A stretch of 64,000 nt of DNA from CAWJMN01 sp963844055. GTDB lineage: Bacteria > Planctomycetota > Planctomycetia > Pirellulales > Pirellulaceae. The notes below the pieces were generated by a model. That model ran no database searches and was not told the DNA's origin. It worked only from the letters and a program-made list of their open reading frames with translations. Both the position numbers and the translations under genes were made by a program. Shown here one piece after another: positions 8,667-16,847 of this stretch (positions are counted from its first letter, which is position 1; each line of letters begins with the position of its first letter). The stretch is taken from contig CAWJMN010000001.1 in NCBI GenBank assembly GCA_963844055.1, positions 2,170,001 through 2,234,000 on the forward strand, given 5' to 3'.

Positions 8667-9079
8667 AAACTACCCTCGCATGAAATTGCCTAGCGGCGTA
8701 AGATTTGACGTAGACCATGACCTTAACGATTGGGCAATTGGTAAACGATGGCCAGATGATTGTAATCCACGGTGCCCTACCCGGGCGATAACTGGATGAG
8801 AGTCAAAGTGTTTCGACAGACGGCTTTCGGTTGCCCCAAATTCGCTTGATCTCCTTGTAGCGGCTTTTTCTAGAAAAAGAACAAGCATCGCCGAAGGATC
8901 CAAGGTTGGGTCAAAAACTCCGCAGCAGCTTGGGCATTCAAGTTTCGCTTCGGTTGGTCGAGCCCAGGGAACACGAAGTGGGCAGACTCAAACAAAACAA
9001 TATCAAGGATGATTTTGGCGGCCATCGAGCAGCGTTGTTTAACGCCGATGGTCACGCAATCGAAAGGAGTTTCGGCCTC
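8667..9079. other. Divergent intergenic region
   Basis: 413 bases between the divergent MBL-fold and DUF1571 genes. AAAGGAG at 9063-9069 serves the DUF1571 start. I see no clear promoter boxes. Open frames extending the DUF1571 gene upstream (to 8906) have no leader-like or family character. Confidence 0.4.
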
Positions 9080-9961
9080 ATGTTTCGTTCTATCTCTGAT
9101 CGACGTCTGTTTTTGCAAGGGCTCGGCGCAACGGGAGCGCTCCTCGCGGGACGTAGCTTGTTGGCGGAAGAGCCATCGGAAGAATTGCGTGAGCCTGTCT
9201 TTCGCGTAGCGAAGGCCAACGGCGTGGCGCAAGGCCCCGGGGCACATCCTTTGGATGCTGCTTTGGAAATGGCCGAGAAGTCGCTCCAGCACATCCGCCA
9301 GGAAGTTTCCGACTATACCTGCACGGTCATCAAGCGTGAACGTGTGAAGGGTCAGCTCGGCGACTACGAATATATGTTTGCCAAGGTCCGTAACCGCAAG
9401 GCTGAAAACGGCCGCGTTACAGTTCCCTTTGGCGTGTACCTGAAGTTCCTCAAGCCTGCTTCGGTTGCGGAGCGTGAAGTCTTGTGGGTTGAAGGTCAGA
9501 ACAATGGCAAGATGCGAGCCCACGAAGGTGGTCCTGCTCGTCGCTTTACCCCGACGGTTTCGCTTGATCCAACCGGTGCTTTGGCGATGCGAGGAAACTT
9601 GTATCCCGTCACGGAAATCGGGATTGAGAACCTGGTCGTCAAGCTGATCGAAAAGGGTGTTCGCGACAAGAAGGTCGGTCCTTGCGAAGTTGAATTCAAA
9701 AAGGGCGCCAAGATCAACGGTCGCGTTTGCACGGTTATCAACGTGAAGCACGATCAGCAGAACATGGGTTTTGACTTTCATCATGCCCAGATCTTCCTGG
9801 ATGATGAACTCAATGTTCCAATTCGCTATGTTGCTTACGGCTGGCCAGGCAAAGATGGTGCCAAGCAATTGCTGGAAGAATACACCTACGTCGATCTGAA
9901 GCTCAATCAGAACCTGACGGATATGGACTTCAACGAGAAGAATCCTAGCTATTCGTTCTAG
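9080..9961 (+). CDS. DUF1571-type exported protein with twin-arginine signal (293 aa)
   Basis: Starts at ATG 9080, ten bases after AAAGGAG. The N-terminus MFRSISDRRLFLQGLGATG continues into ALLAGRSLLAEE. It has a twin-arginine motif (RRLFL) before a hydrophobic stretch, so Tat export of a folded protein is likely. The mature part contains YTCTVIKRERVKGQLG and a long region of beta strands (GVYLKFLKP, VLWVEGQNNGKM, FHHAQIFLDDELNVPIRY) typical of DUF1571 proteins, which are common in planctomycetes and have a LolA/LppX-like beta character. The function is unknown; lipid or lipoprotein handling at the envelope is an inference from fold. A strong terminator follows at 10001. Confidence 0.85.
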   Translation: MFRSISDRRLFLQGLGATGALLAGRSLLAEEPSEELREPVFRVAKANGVAQGPGAHPLDAALEMAEKSLQHIRQEVSDYTCTVIKRERVKGQLGDYEYMFAKVRNRKAENGRVTVPFGVYLKFLKPASVAEREVLWVEGQNNGKMRAHEGGPARRFTPTVSLDPTGALAMRGNLYPVTEIGIENLVVKLIEKGVRDKKVGPCEVEFKKGAKINGRVCTVINVKHDQQNMGFDFHHAQIFLDDELNVPIRYVAYGWPGKDGAKQLLEEYTYVDLKLNQNLTDMDFNEKNPSYSF

Positions 9962-10000
9962 TTGAACGCCGTATCGGCTAATCGAGACTGTAAATTTTAG

Positions 10001-10035
10001 AGCCCGCGATGGATCTTCCATGGCGGGCTTTTTTT
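10001..10035 (+). terminator. Factor-independent terminator after DUF1571 gene
   Basis: AGCCCGC (10001-10007) pairs with GCGGGCT (10023-10029), with inner ATGGA/TCCAT pairing, followed by seven T residues (10029-10035). This is a classic hairpin plus U-run 40 bases after the stop. Confidence 0.92.
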
Positions 10036-10141
10036 GCACCCGGATGAAGTCGCCTGGTGCTTGCCGCTAGAATGACCAATCGATTCCTTGGTTTTTAGCG
10101 ACCAAGGGGGCTTGTGACACTTGCGTGCAAAAGGGGACTTC

Positions 10142-11092
10142 ATGCGGACATTGCGTGTTGCGGCAACGCAGTTTCAACATCTTCCGGGTGATAAGCAGGC
10201 GAATCTCGACATCATGCATGCCATGGCCATGCGGGCTGCGGCCGATGGAGTGCAGCTGATTGCTTTTCCGGAGTGCTGTATCTCTGGGTATTGGCACCTT
10301 CGGAAGCTCTCTCGCGAAGCTTTTTTTGCCCTGGCAGAGCCCGCATTTATCGGTCCTTCTTCGCTGCGATTGATGGCGATTGCAAAGGAGTGCCAGATAA
10401 CCGTGGGCGGGGGCCTGGTTGAGCTTGGTGACGATGGACGTGCCTACAACACCTACATTGTCGCTATGCCGGATGGCCGTTTTGCGCGGCATCGTAAGTT
10501 GCATGTGTTCGTTCATCCGGACCTTTCGGCCGGCGATTCCTACACGGTGTTTGAAACCCCTGAGGGCATTCGCGTGGGGATACTGATTTGCTACGACAAC
10601 AACTTGATAGAGAATGCGCGAATGACGGCACTGGCCGGGGCGGAGGTTCTGCTTTCGCCGCACCAGACTGGCGGCTGTAAATCTGGCAGTCCCTTTGCCA
10701 TGACGGCCGTTGATCGCCGCGCTTGGGAGCATCGTGAAGAAAACCCCGCAGCATTGCTGGCCGAGTTTCAGGGAGACAAGGGACGTGGCTGGTTGATGCG
10801 CTGGCTGCCGGCTCGGGCACATGATAACGGCATGTTTCTGGTCTTTAGTAATGGCGTTGGGGCCGATGACGACGAAGTCCGAACCGGTAACGCGATGGTA
10901 TTGGATTGTTACGGTCGTACCTTGGCAGAGACCCGGGCACTGGGGGATGATTGGGTGGTCGCGGATCTTGATCTTTCGCTGCGAGACCGTTGTACGGGTG
11001 TCCGCTGGATGAAGGCGCGCCGTCCGGAGCTGTACGGTCCGCTGAGCATCCGCTACCGGGCACGAACGCTCTACGCGCGAGGTTCGCTTTGA
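10142..11092 (+). CDS. Carbon-nitrogen hydrolase (nitrilase family)
   Basis: A 316-residue amidohydrolase of the nitrilase superfamily. All three catalytic residues are in place: Glu in LIAFPECCISGY, Lys in RHRKLHVFVHP, and Cys in GILICYDNNLIENAR. The first strand RTLRVAATQFQHLPGD is standard. It starts at ATG 10142 behind AAGGGG; an in-frame ATG seven codons upstream has no ribosome binding site. These enzymes hydrolyse amides, ureas or nitriles. The substrate cannot be named; N-carbamoyl-putrescine amidase-like or omega-amidase-like enzymes are candidates. Cytosolic and monocistronic in this context. Confidence 0.93.
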   Translation: MRTLRVAATQFQHLPGDKQANLDIMHAMAMRAAADGVQLIAFPECCISGYWHLRKLSREAFFALAEPAFIGPSSLRLMAIAKECQITVGGGLVELGDDGRAYNTYIVAMPDGRFARHRKLHVFVHPDLSAGDSYTVFETPEGIRVGILICYDNNLIENARMTALAGAEVLLSPHQTGGCKSGSPFAMTAVDRRAWEHREENPAALLAEFQGDKGRGWLMRWLPARAHDNGMFLVFSNGVGADDDEVRTGNAMVLDCYGRTLAETRALGDDWVVADLDLSLRDRCTGVRWMKARRPELYGPLSIRYRARTLYARGSL

Positions 11093-11250
11093 ATTTGGCG
11101 GGGAATAAAGCGGAGCCTCCCATCGCTATGGACAGCTTTGGCGAAGGTCGCTAATCTCGCCCCCGGCGAAATCGGAACTCGCCGAGAGGCGCGGGCTTTT
11201 GTTGTCCAGCTGCCGACCCATACATCGTTGCGAACAGGGAGGGGTTACCA

Positions 11251-11481
11251 GTGCAATTCAATCTATTTCAATGGATTCGTGAAGGGGTGCGTCGTTCGGT
11301 TATTGCTGGAGTGGCCGACGCCGTTGAGGCCATCGGTACGCCAGTTGAAGACGATGCCATCAAGGGGCATTTGGGGCAAATGCTCGAAGGGACGGCCGTT
11401 GGAGCAACCGCACGGGCCAGCATTGGCTCGAACAAGCGAAAGAGACTAGGTCGCTCGCTGAAGGAATTGGGCGAAGGCTAA
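11251..11481 (+). CDS. Small hypothetical protein (76 aa), GTG start
   Basis: A short frame starting at GTG 11251 after the strong Shine-Dalgarno sequence AGGGAGGGG (11236-11244). It begins MQFNLFQWIREGVRRSV, then has a mildly amphipathic helix (AGVADAVEAIGTP), an acidic linker and a basic tail (SNKRKRLGRSLKEL). There is no signal peptide or membrane segment. I do not recognise a family. The strong ribosome site, clean stop and sensible helical composition support it over an overlapping frame that starts at 11138. Confidence 0.68.
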   Translation: MQFNLFQWIREGVRRSVIAGVADAVEAIGTPVEDDAIKGHLGQMLEGTAVGATARASIGSNKRKRLGRSLKELGEG

Positions 11482-11528
11482 TACCTACGTTGGCTGTTCT
11501 AAACTAGGCGATTGCAATCATGGGAGCT

Positions 11529-11987
11529 TCAGGTGGAGCTCCCTTCTTGTGGTATCTCTACATATTCCAACGCCCATTCCTGCATAAAGCGTACGCGCTG
11601 CGGGACCATGCGATAGATGATCAGCATCGGGTTGTCTGGCGTGCCGAGGTAGCTTCTTAGCAGCGGGTTTGACTCCCAGATTCGCGTTAGCAATGCTTTG
11701 TCATGCACAATTTCCGCCAGTGCTGTGATGCGCACTTGGTGATGCGCCTCGTTCATATAACAAAGCTCCACCTGCGGGTTGGCGGCGATTTCTTCCGTTT
11801 TGTGGTACAGCTTGAGGTTGGCCACATAGACGACAAAGCCCTCCGTCAGCACAGGTGAGACGGGCCTGACGCGTGGCGCGTTGCCGTCGACGGTTGCAAG
11901 CATCGGAAACCGCCATGTCTGCACGATCTGCCGTGCTAGTTGAGCGGCTTCCTCCGTGGAAAGTGGCTGAGGTGTTGGCTTGGTCAT
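11529..11987 (-). CDS. Pyridoxamine 5'-phosphate oxidase-like split-barrel protein (152 aa)
   Basis: A small FMN- or F420-binding split beta-barrel protein of the PNPOx-like family. Visible features are the opening helix TEEAAQLARQIVQTW, the strand FPMLATVDGNAPRVRPVSP (cofactor-binding R-x-RPVSP region), VVYVANLKLYHKTEEIAANP (K-x-x-EI typical of the general stress protein 26-like group), and the closing RVRFMQEW strand. It is too short for true PdxH. It may be a flavin reductase-like stress protein; the substrate is unknown. It starts at ATG 11985-11987. Confidence 0.88.
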   Translation of the reverse strand: MTKPTPQPLSTEEAAQLARQIVQTWRFPMLATVDGNAPRVRPVSPVLTEGFVVYVANLKLYHKTEEIAANPQVELCYMNEAHHQVRITALAEIVHDKALLTRIWESNPLLRSYLGTPDNPMLIIYRMVPQRVRFMQEWALEYVEIPQEGSST

Positions 11988-12068
11988 GGCAGTCTCTCAG
12001 GGCTTCAAGGAGTAAGTTCGCCTGTAGCATACCATTCTCTAAAAGCGATTTGCCAACGGGGAAAGGGG

Positions 12069-13292
12069 CTATCGTTTGGCCGTTTTGGGGCGCGGGACAA
12101 AGCGATAGGTTCCGCCATTGTTTTTGGCAATGAACTGCAGTGTTTCTTCCCCTTCGCGGCTATAGAAGCCAACCGTATGAATGATGACTTTGGTTTTGCG
12201 GGCTTTTTCCGGTGGTGCTAGTGCGTCGTCGATAAAATTCTGAGTCGTGAGAAAGTCGATGGTCTTTCCTTTGTCAGTTAGTTTCCCGTCCGAAAGGAGA
12301 TAAACCGCATCAGGAAGAATATCGAGCGCCATTCGCATGGCCTCATAGGGATCCGTATGCAGTTCGTTTTGAACGTCAACAATCCATCGTTCGAGCTTCT
12401 TGATGTTAGCGGGAGTCGCCAGCACCGGGCGAAGTTCGGGCTCCTTTTTGGGGGCAAACGTCATGACTTCCGTGTTTTGATCAAAGAACATGACGAGGAA
12501 CGATTGATCCTTGCTAAGTCGCTTTACCGCAGCGACAACTTCTCGTTTCGCAGCGGCGAAGCGAGAGCCACGCATGCTGTTGGAGCTATCGACAATGAAC
12601 ACGAACTTTTTACCAGGTGCCTGAACGCCAAAGAACTCAGCACCCATAAAGCCACCGCCGCGAGATTTCTTGTTTCCGCCCCCGATTTCGCTGCTCAGCT
12701 CCCCTTCCGCAATGCTGGAGGGGGAGCTCTCCAGGTCGCTCATCGCCACGTCGCCACGATTGGGCGAAACAAGCTCGGCATCCGCTGGAGTCGTTGGGCC
12801 AAGATCGTCGCCGCTCGGGGCAGCAGATTGGTCGTCGAGGTCTTCCATTTCGGGAGGGATGAAGACGACTTCTTCCAGCAGGTTTTCGCTGTTGTACTCC
12901 AAGTTCCCTTCGATGAAGTGGCTCCACTCTTGCGGCGGAGGCGAGCACATGATCACCGTGAGAGATACCACTAACAGCAGATGCAAAACGAGACTGACAA
13001 GCCAAGCAGGGGCCAGCAGCGCTAGGCTTTTCATCTGCTGCCAAAGGCCAACAGGCTGCTCGATCAGGGGTGGACCGAGGGGAACATCATCGGATGGTGC
13101 TTCTGCATCGCCCTTGGTTTTGCGTATTAGTTCCGAGGGACGAGGCTGCACCGCAGCAAGCGGCTCTGCGATAGGCGTGTTGCTCGTGCGTTTACGAGAG
13201 CTAGACTCGACGGGCCGGTCGGCAGGAACCGCTATCGTTTGCGACTTGTCGATGTTGGCTGACAAGTTGTTGGGCTCCCTACTGAGAGGCAC
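12069..13292 (-). CDS. vWA-domain membrane protein (about 407 aa)
   Basis: The N-terminal 90 residues are low-complexity and Pro/Ser-rich and probably cytosolic. One transmembrane helix follows (LLAPAWLVSLVLHLLLVVSL), then a Pro/Asp-rich linker and a C-terminal von Willebrand factor A domain with an intact MIDAS motif (FIVDSSNSMRGSRF, DxSxS) and the later VYLLSDGKLTD. It is an inner-membrane protein with the vWA domain probably on the outer side. Many planctomycete genomes have several such proteins; partners are unknown. GTG at 13292 lacks a convincing Shine-Dalgarno sequence, so the start is uncertain. It is divergent from polA. Confidence 0.83.
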   Translation of the reverse strand: MPLSREPNNLSANIDKSQTIAVPADRPVESSSRKRTSNTPIAEPLAAVQPRPSELIRKTKGDAEAPSDDVPLGPPLIEQPVGLWQQMKSLALLAPAWLVSLVLHLLLVVSLTVIMCSPPPQEWSHFIEGNLEYNSENLLEEVVFIPPEMEDLDDQSAAPSGDDLGPTTPADAELVSPNRGDVAMSDLESSPSSIAEGELSSEIGGGNKKSRGGGFMGAEFFGVQAPGKKFVFIVDSSNSMRGSRFAAAKREVVAAVKRLSKDQSFLVMFFDQNTEVMTFAPKKEPELRPVLATPANIKKLERWIVDVQNELHTDPYEAMRMALDILPDAVYLLSDGKLTDKGKTIDFLTTQNFIDDALAPPEKARKTKVIIHTVGFYSREGEETLQFIAKNNGGTYRFVPRPKTAKR

Positions 13293-13531
13293 TAATTCAC
13301 AATCACGCTAAAACCAAAGAAGGGGGATGCATCCCTCTGAGGGTAATTGTCGCGTCCCCGGCATGTGGCGTCAAACATTTTCTCCGATTCGCCTTTTCCA
13401 AAAAATCAGGGGACACACTTCTAAAGCATATTTTCGTAAGATGGCGGTTGTTTCCGCAGAACCAAATTGGGCTCATTTTGGGAAAAGTTTGCCAACCCCA
13501 AAACTGCCAGCCGCTTACTAGCAGATTCACT

Positions 13532-16500
13532 ATGAAACCGTCGAATCGCCAGCAGTCCTTGCCCGGATTTTCCACCGCCGATGAACCGACGGCCGAACAA
13601 CACGTGCCCGAGGTCGGTCACCCTGCCTCTTCAAAAACGGAAGACTCTGCTGCAATTCCGTTCACGCCCGATGCGGATGTAGAAGAATCCATCACAACGC
13701 AAGGAGAAGTTGCCGAGGCGGGCGAACCAAGCTTTGCCGGCAAGAAGGTCTTTGTCGTTGATTCGCACTCGCTGATTTATCAAGTGTTTCATGCGATGCC
13801 AGAGATGACGAGCCCTTCAGGAGAACCTGTTGGAGCGGTGCAAGGATTTATTCGCGACGTTTGTGACTTGATTGAACAACGCCGTGCCGATGGCATTATT
13901 TGCGCCTTTGATTATCCGGGGGACAACTTCCGGCATACGCTATACACGGAATACAAAATCCATCGTCAGGAAATGCCGGCCGATTTGCAGATGCAAATTC
14001 CGGTGATCCAGGAAATTTTGAAGGCCATGGCGATTCCCATGCTTTCGATCCCCGGTTACGAAGCCGACGACGTACTTGCCACCCTCGCGCGTCAAATTGA
14101 GGAGGCGGGGGGCGAATGTTTGATCGTTACGGCCGACAAGGATTGTCGCCAACTCATTACTGATCGCGTGAAGATCTATCATATTCGCAAAAATGAAATC
14201 TTCGACGCCGTTGCCCTGCAGGCCGTTTGGGGAATCCGGCCTGATCAAGTAGTCGACTTCCAAACGTTGGTGGGCGACTCCGTCGATAATGTCCCGGGAA
14301 TTCCGCTGATTGGTCCTAAGCTTGCGCAAGAGTTGCTTAGCAAATACGACACGCTAGAAAACGTATTCGCCCATGCGCACGAAATGTCTGGCACAAAGCG
14401 GCGCGAAAATCTAATCAATGGCCGCGAGCAAGCAATCATCAGTCGCCAGCTTGTAAAGCTAGATGCTCATGTGCCGATTGAGGTGGAGTGGAAAGATGTG
14501 GTTGTTGGTGGTTGGGACAGGGACCGCGTTCTAACGCTTTGCAAGGCGTGCGGCTTTCGGCAATTAGCAACGCGTCTGGAAAACCTGATGGAGAAGGGGA
14601 TTCAGGCCGGCGGCAGTTTGCGTCGCAAGCCTGCAGCGAAATCCAAGTCCTCTGCGAGTGCTGGCGGGGATTCTGGTGCAGCGTTTGGCGAGGATGTGCC
14701 CAGTGAAGATACGCTGGGCGAGTCTTTCTTAGAGGCTCCTTGGGACGCAATCTATGAATCAATCCTAACTGTCGAGAAGCTTGAAGCGATCGTCAAAGAG
14801 ATTCATGAAGTTGGGCATGTCGTGGTAGATACGGAGACCACCTCCGTTGCGCCACGCTGGGCAGAAGTGGTAGGCATTTCGCTCTGTTGCCAGCCGGGCA
14901 AGGCATACTATATCCCGGTGCGCGCTCCTGCTGGCGAGCCAACGTTGCCTTGGGACGACGTCGTAAAAACTCTTAAGCCGGTGCTCGAAGACGCGACGGT
15001 CCGTAAGGTGGGACAGAACATCAAGTACGACCAGATTGTGCTGCGAAGCCATGGCATCAATTTGGCAGGCGTTGCGTTTGACACCATGGTGGCTGACTAT
15101 TTGCTAGATCCAGGGCAGCGAGCTCACAATTTGGATGAGCTTGCAAAACGCCATTTGCGGCACTCGAACATTACGATCGAATCGCTGATCGGTACGGGAA
15201 AAAACCAAAAGCGGATGGATGAAGTTCCACTCGCGCAGATCGTTCCCTATGCGGCCGAAGATGCAGATGTGCCACTACGGCTGGAGCAGATCCTTGCGCC
15301 GCGACTTAAAGAAGTCGGTTTGGATTCACTGTTCCAAGAAATTGAGATGCCGCTGGTCGAGGTGCTGGCCGAAATGGAGTCCAATGGCATTCGCGTCGAT
15401 TGCGCGCGGTTGCAGCAACTATCAGCGGTATTTGCTGAAGAAATCGATCGCCTTGAGAAGGAAATCTATGCACTGGCAGAGGGCGAATTCAATATTGACT
15501 CTCGCTTGCAACTGGCCGCACTTCTGTTTGAGAAGTTCAATTTGCCTGTTCTCAAAAAGACCAAGACGGGTCCCAGTATGGATGCCGAAGTTCTAGAAGA
15601 ACTTGCCAAGTTGCATCCGCTGCCGGCCAAGGTGATTGAGTATCGTCAAAATACCAAGCTGAAAAGCACGTATGTTGATGCGCTACAAGAATTGATTCAT
15701 CCTGTTACGGGACGGGTTCACACCTCGTTCAAGCAAGATGTAGCCGCGACGGGGCGGCTCAGTTCGCAAGATCCTAACCTGCAGAATATCCCTGTTCGAA
15801 CGGATGCAGGCCGCGCGATTCGTAGCGCATTCTTGCCCGGTGAAACAGGTTGGCTGCTAATGACCGCTGACTATTCGCAGATCGAGTTGCGGGTGCTTGC
15901 TCATTTTTCCGGTGATGCCGCACTTCGCCAAGCGTTTGTCGATGATCGGGATATTCACTCGCAAGTCGCCAGTGAGGTTTACGGCGTTCCTCTTGCTGAA
16001 GTGACTTCGGCCATGCGTCGCAGTGCTAAGGCGATTAACTTCGGAGTGATCTACGGCCAAAGCGCATTCGGTTTGGCGAAGTCATTGGACATTCCCAAAG
16101 ATGAGGCCGCAAAGTTCATCAATGCCTACTTCGCGGGCTACCCGGGAATCGACACCTTTATGGAGGGCGTCTTGGTAGGAGCACGAAAAGATGGCTTTGT
16201 CTCAACGATTTCAGGACGTCGTCGCCCAGTGACAGGCGTACGTGATCCTGCGACGTTGAGCGACAAGCGACAACGCAATCTTCCCGAGCGGATCGCCATC
16301 AATACGGTGATTCAGGGATCGGCGGCCGACATCATCAAAAAGGCAATGATTGGTGTTCTGTCACGCATGCGCAAGGAAGGGCTGCGGGCCCGATTGCTGC
16401 TTCAGATTCATGATGAATTGGTGTGCGAATGCCCGCCCGAAGAGTCGCAGGCTCTCGCAAATCTGCTGCGAGAGGAAATGTCTAGTGCCGCTGAACTTGC

Positions 16501-16561
16501 CGTTCCACTAAAAATCGATGTAAAAACGGGCGAGAATTGGGCCGCTTGCGAGCCGGTTTAG
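13532..16561 (+). CDS. polA: DNA polymerase I
   Basis: A 1009-residue family A polymerase used in Okazaki-fragment processing and repair. An unusual 70-residue low-complexity leader precedes the 5'-nuclease domain (KVFVVDSHSLIYQ; EADDVLATLAR; VGDSVDNVPGIPLIGPK). The 3'-5' exonuclease domain is apparently active: VVDTETTS near residue 430, KVGQNIKYDQ and YAAEDADVPLRLE keep the acidic residues. The polymerase domain has motif A DYSQIELRVLAHFSGD, motif B RRSAKAINFGVIYG and motif C QIHDELVCE. The start is chosen at ATG 13532; an upstream extension to 13448 shows no coding character. It is about 80 residues longer than the E. coli enzyme, mostly from the leader and a linker after the 5'-nuclease. 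Confidence 0.97.
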   Translation: MKPSNRQQSLPGFSTADEPTAEQHVPEVGHPASSKTEDSAAIPFTPDADVEESITTQGEVAEAGEPSFAGKKVFVVDSHSLIYQVFHAMPEMTSPSGEPVGAVQGFIRDVCDLIEQRRADGIICAFDYPGDNFRHTLYTEYKIHRQEMPADLQMQIPVIQEILKAMAIPMLSIPGYEADDVLATLARQIEEAGGECLIVTADKDCRQLITDRVKIYHIRKNEIFDAVALQAVWGIRPDQVVDFQTLVGDSVDNVPGIPLIGPKLAQELLSKYDTLENVFAHAHEMSGTKRRENLINGREQAIISRQLVKLDAHVPIEVEWKDVVVGGWDRDRVLTLCKACGFRQLATRLENLMEKGIQAGGSLRRKPAAKSKSSASAGGDSGAAFGEDVPSEDTLGESFLEAPWDAIYESILTVEKLEAIVKEIHEVGHVVVDTETTSVAPRWAEVVGISLCCQPGKAYYIPVRAPAGEPTLPWDDVVKTLKPVLEDATVRKVGQNIKYDQIVLRSHGINLAGVAFDTMVADYLLDPGQRAHNLDELAKRHLRHSNITIESLIGTGKNQKRMDEVPLAQIVPYAAEDADVPLRLEQILAPRLKEVGLDSLFQEIEMPLVEVLAEMESNGIRVDCARLQQLSAVFAEEIDRLEKEIYALAEGEFNIDSRLQLAALLFEKFNLPVLKKTKTGPSMDAEVLEELAKLHPLPAKVIEYRQNTKLKSTYVDALQELIHPVTGRVHTSFKQDVAATGRLSSQDPNLQNIPVRTDAGRAIRSAFLPGETGWLLMTADYSQIELRVLAHFSGDAALRQAFVDDRDIHSQVASEVYGVPLAEVTSAMRRSAKAINFGVIYGQSAFGLAKSLDIPKDEAAKFINAYFAGYPGIDTFMEGVLVGARKDGFVSTISGRRRPVTGVRDPATLSDKRQRNLPERIAINTVIQGSAADIIKKAMIGVLSRMRKEGLRARLLLQIHDELVCECPPEESQALANLLREEMSSAAELAVPLKIDVKTGENWAACEPV

Positions 16562-16847
16562 TTGAGTTGTAAGTGTTGACTGGGTATTGACTTGCGTGAA
16601 GTAGGCGGATGTCCTCCTCGGGCCGGTTGTAGCGAGGGGGGCTTGGTGGCATTTCTCAGAAAAATCCCAAGGGCAGATAATTTGCCATAGCCTTTTGGAA
16701 AACTCTAGCTACAATTTGGCTCATCAAGGGTCCTTTTCGGCATATTTACTTTGCTGCCATTGGATTACCAGCCAGGTCCAATGGTTTCTCTGGATTGCAT
16801 TTTGCATTCCTCTCATTAGGTCCTGGGAATCTCCCAAGAGATCTAGA

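Noticed and set aside
8870..10039. Minus-strand open frame of 389 codons antisense to the DUF1571 gene
   Set aside because: It is the mirror of a real gene with a Tat signal, ribosome site and terminator; its product has no family features.
10067..10822. Minus-strand open frame of 251 codons
   Set aside because: It is antisense to the nitrilase gene, whose catalytic triad is intact.
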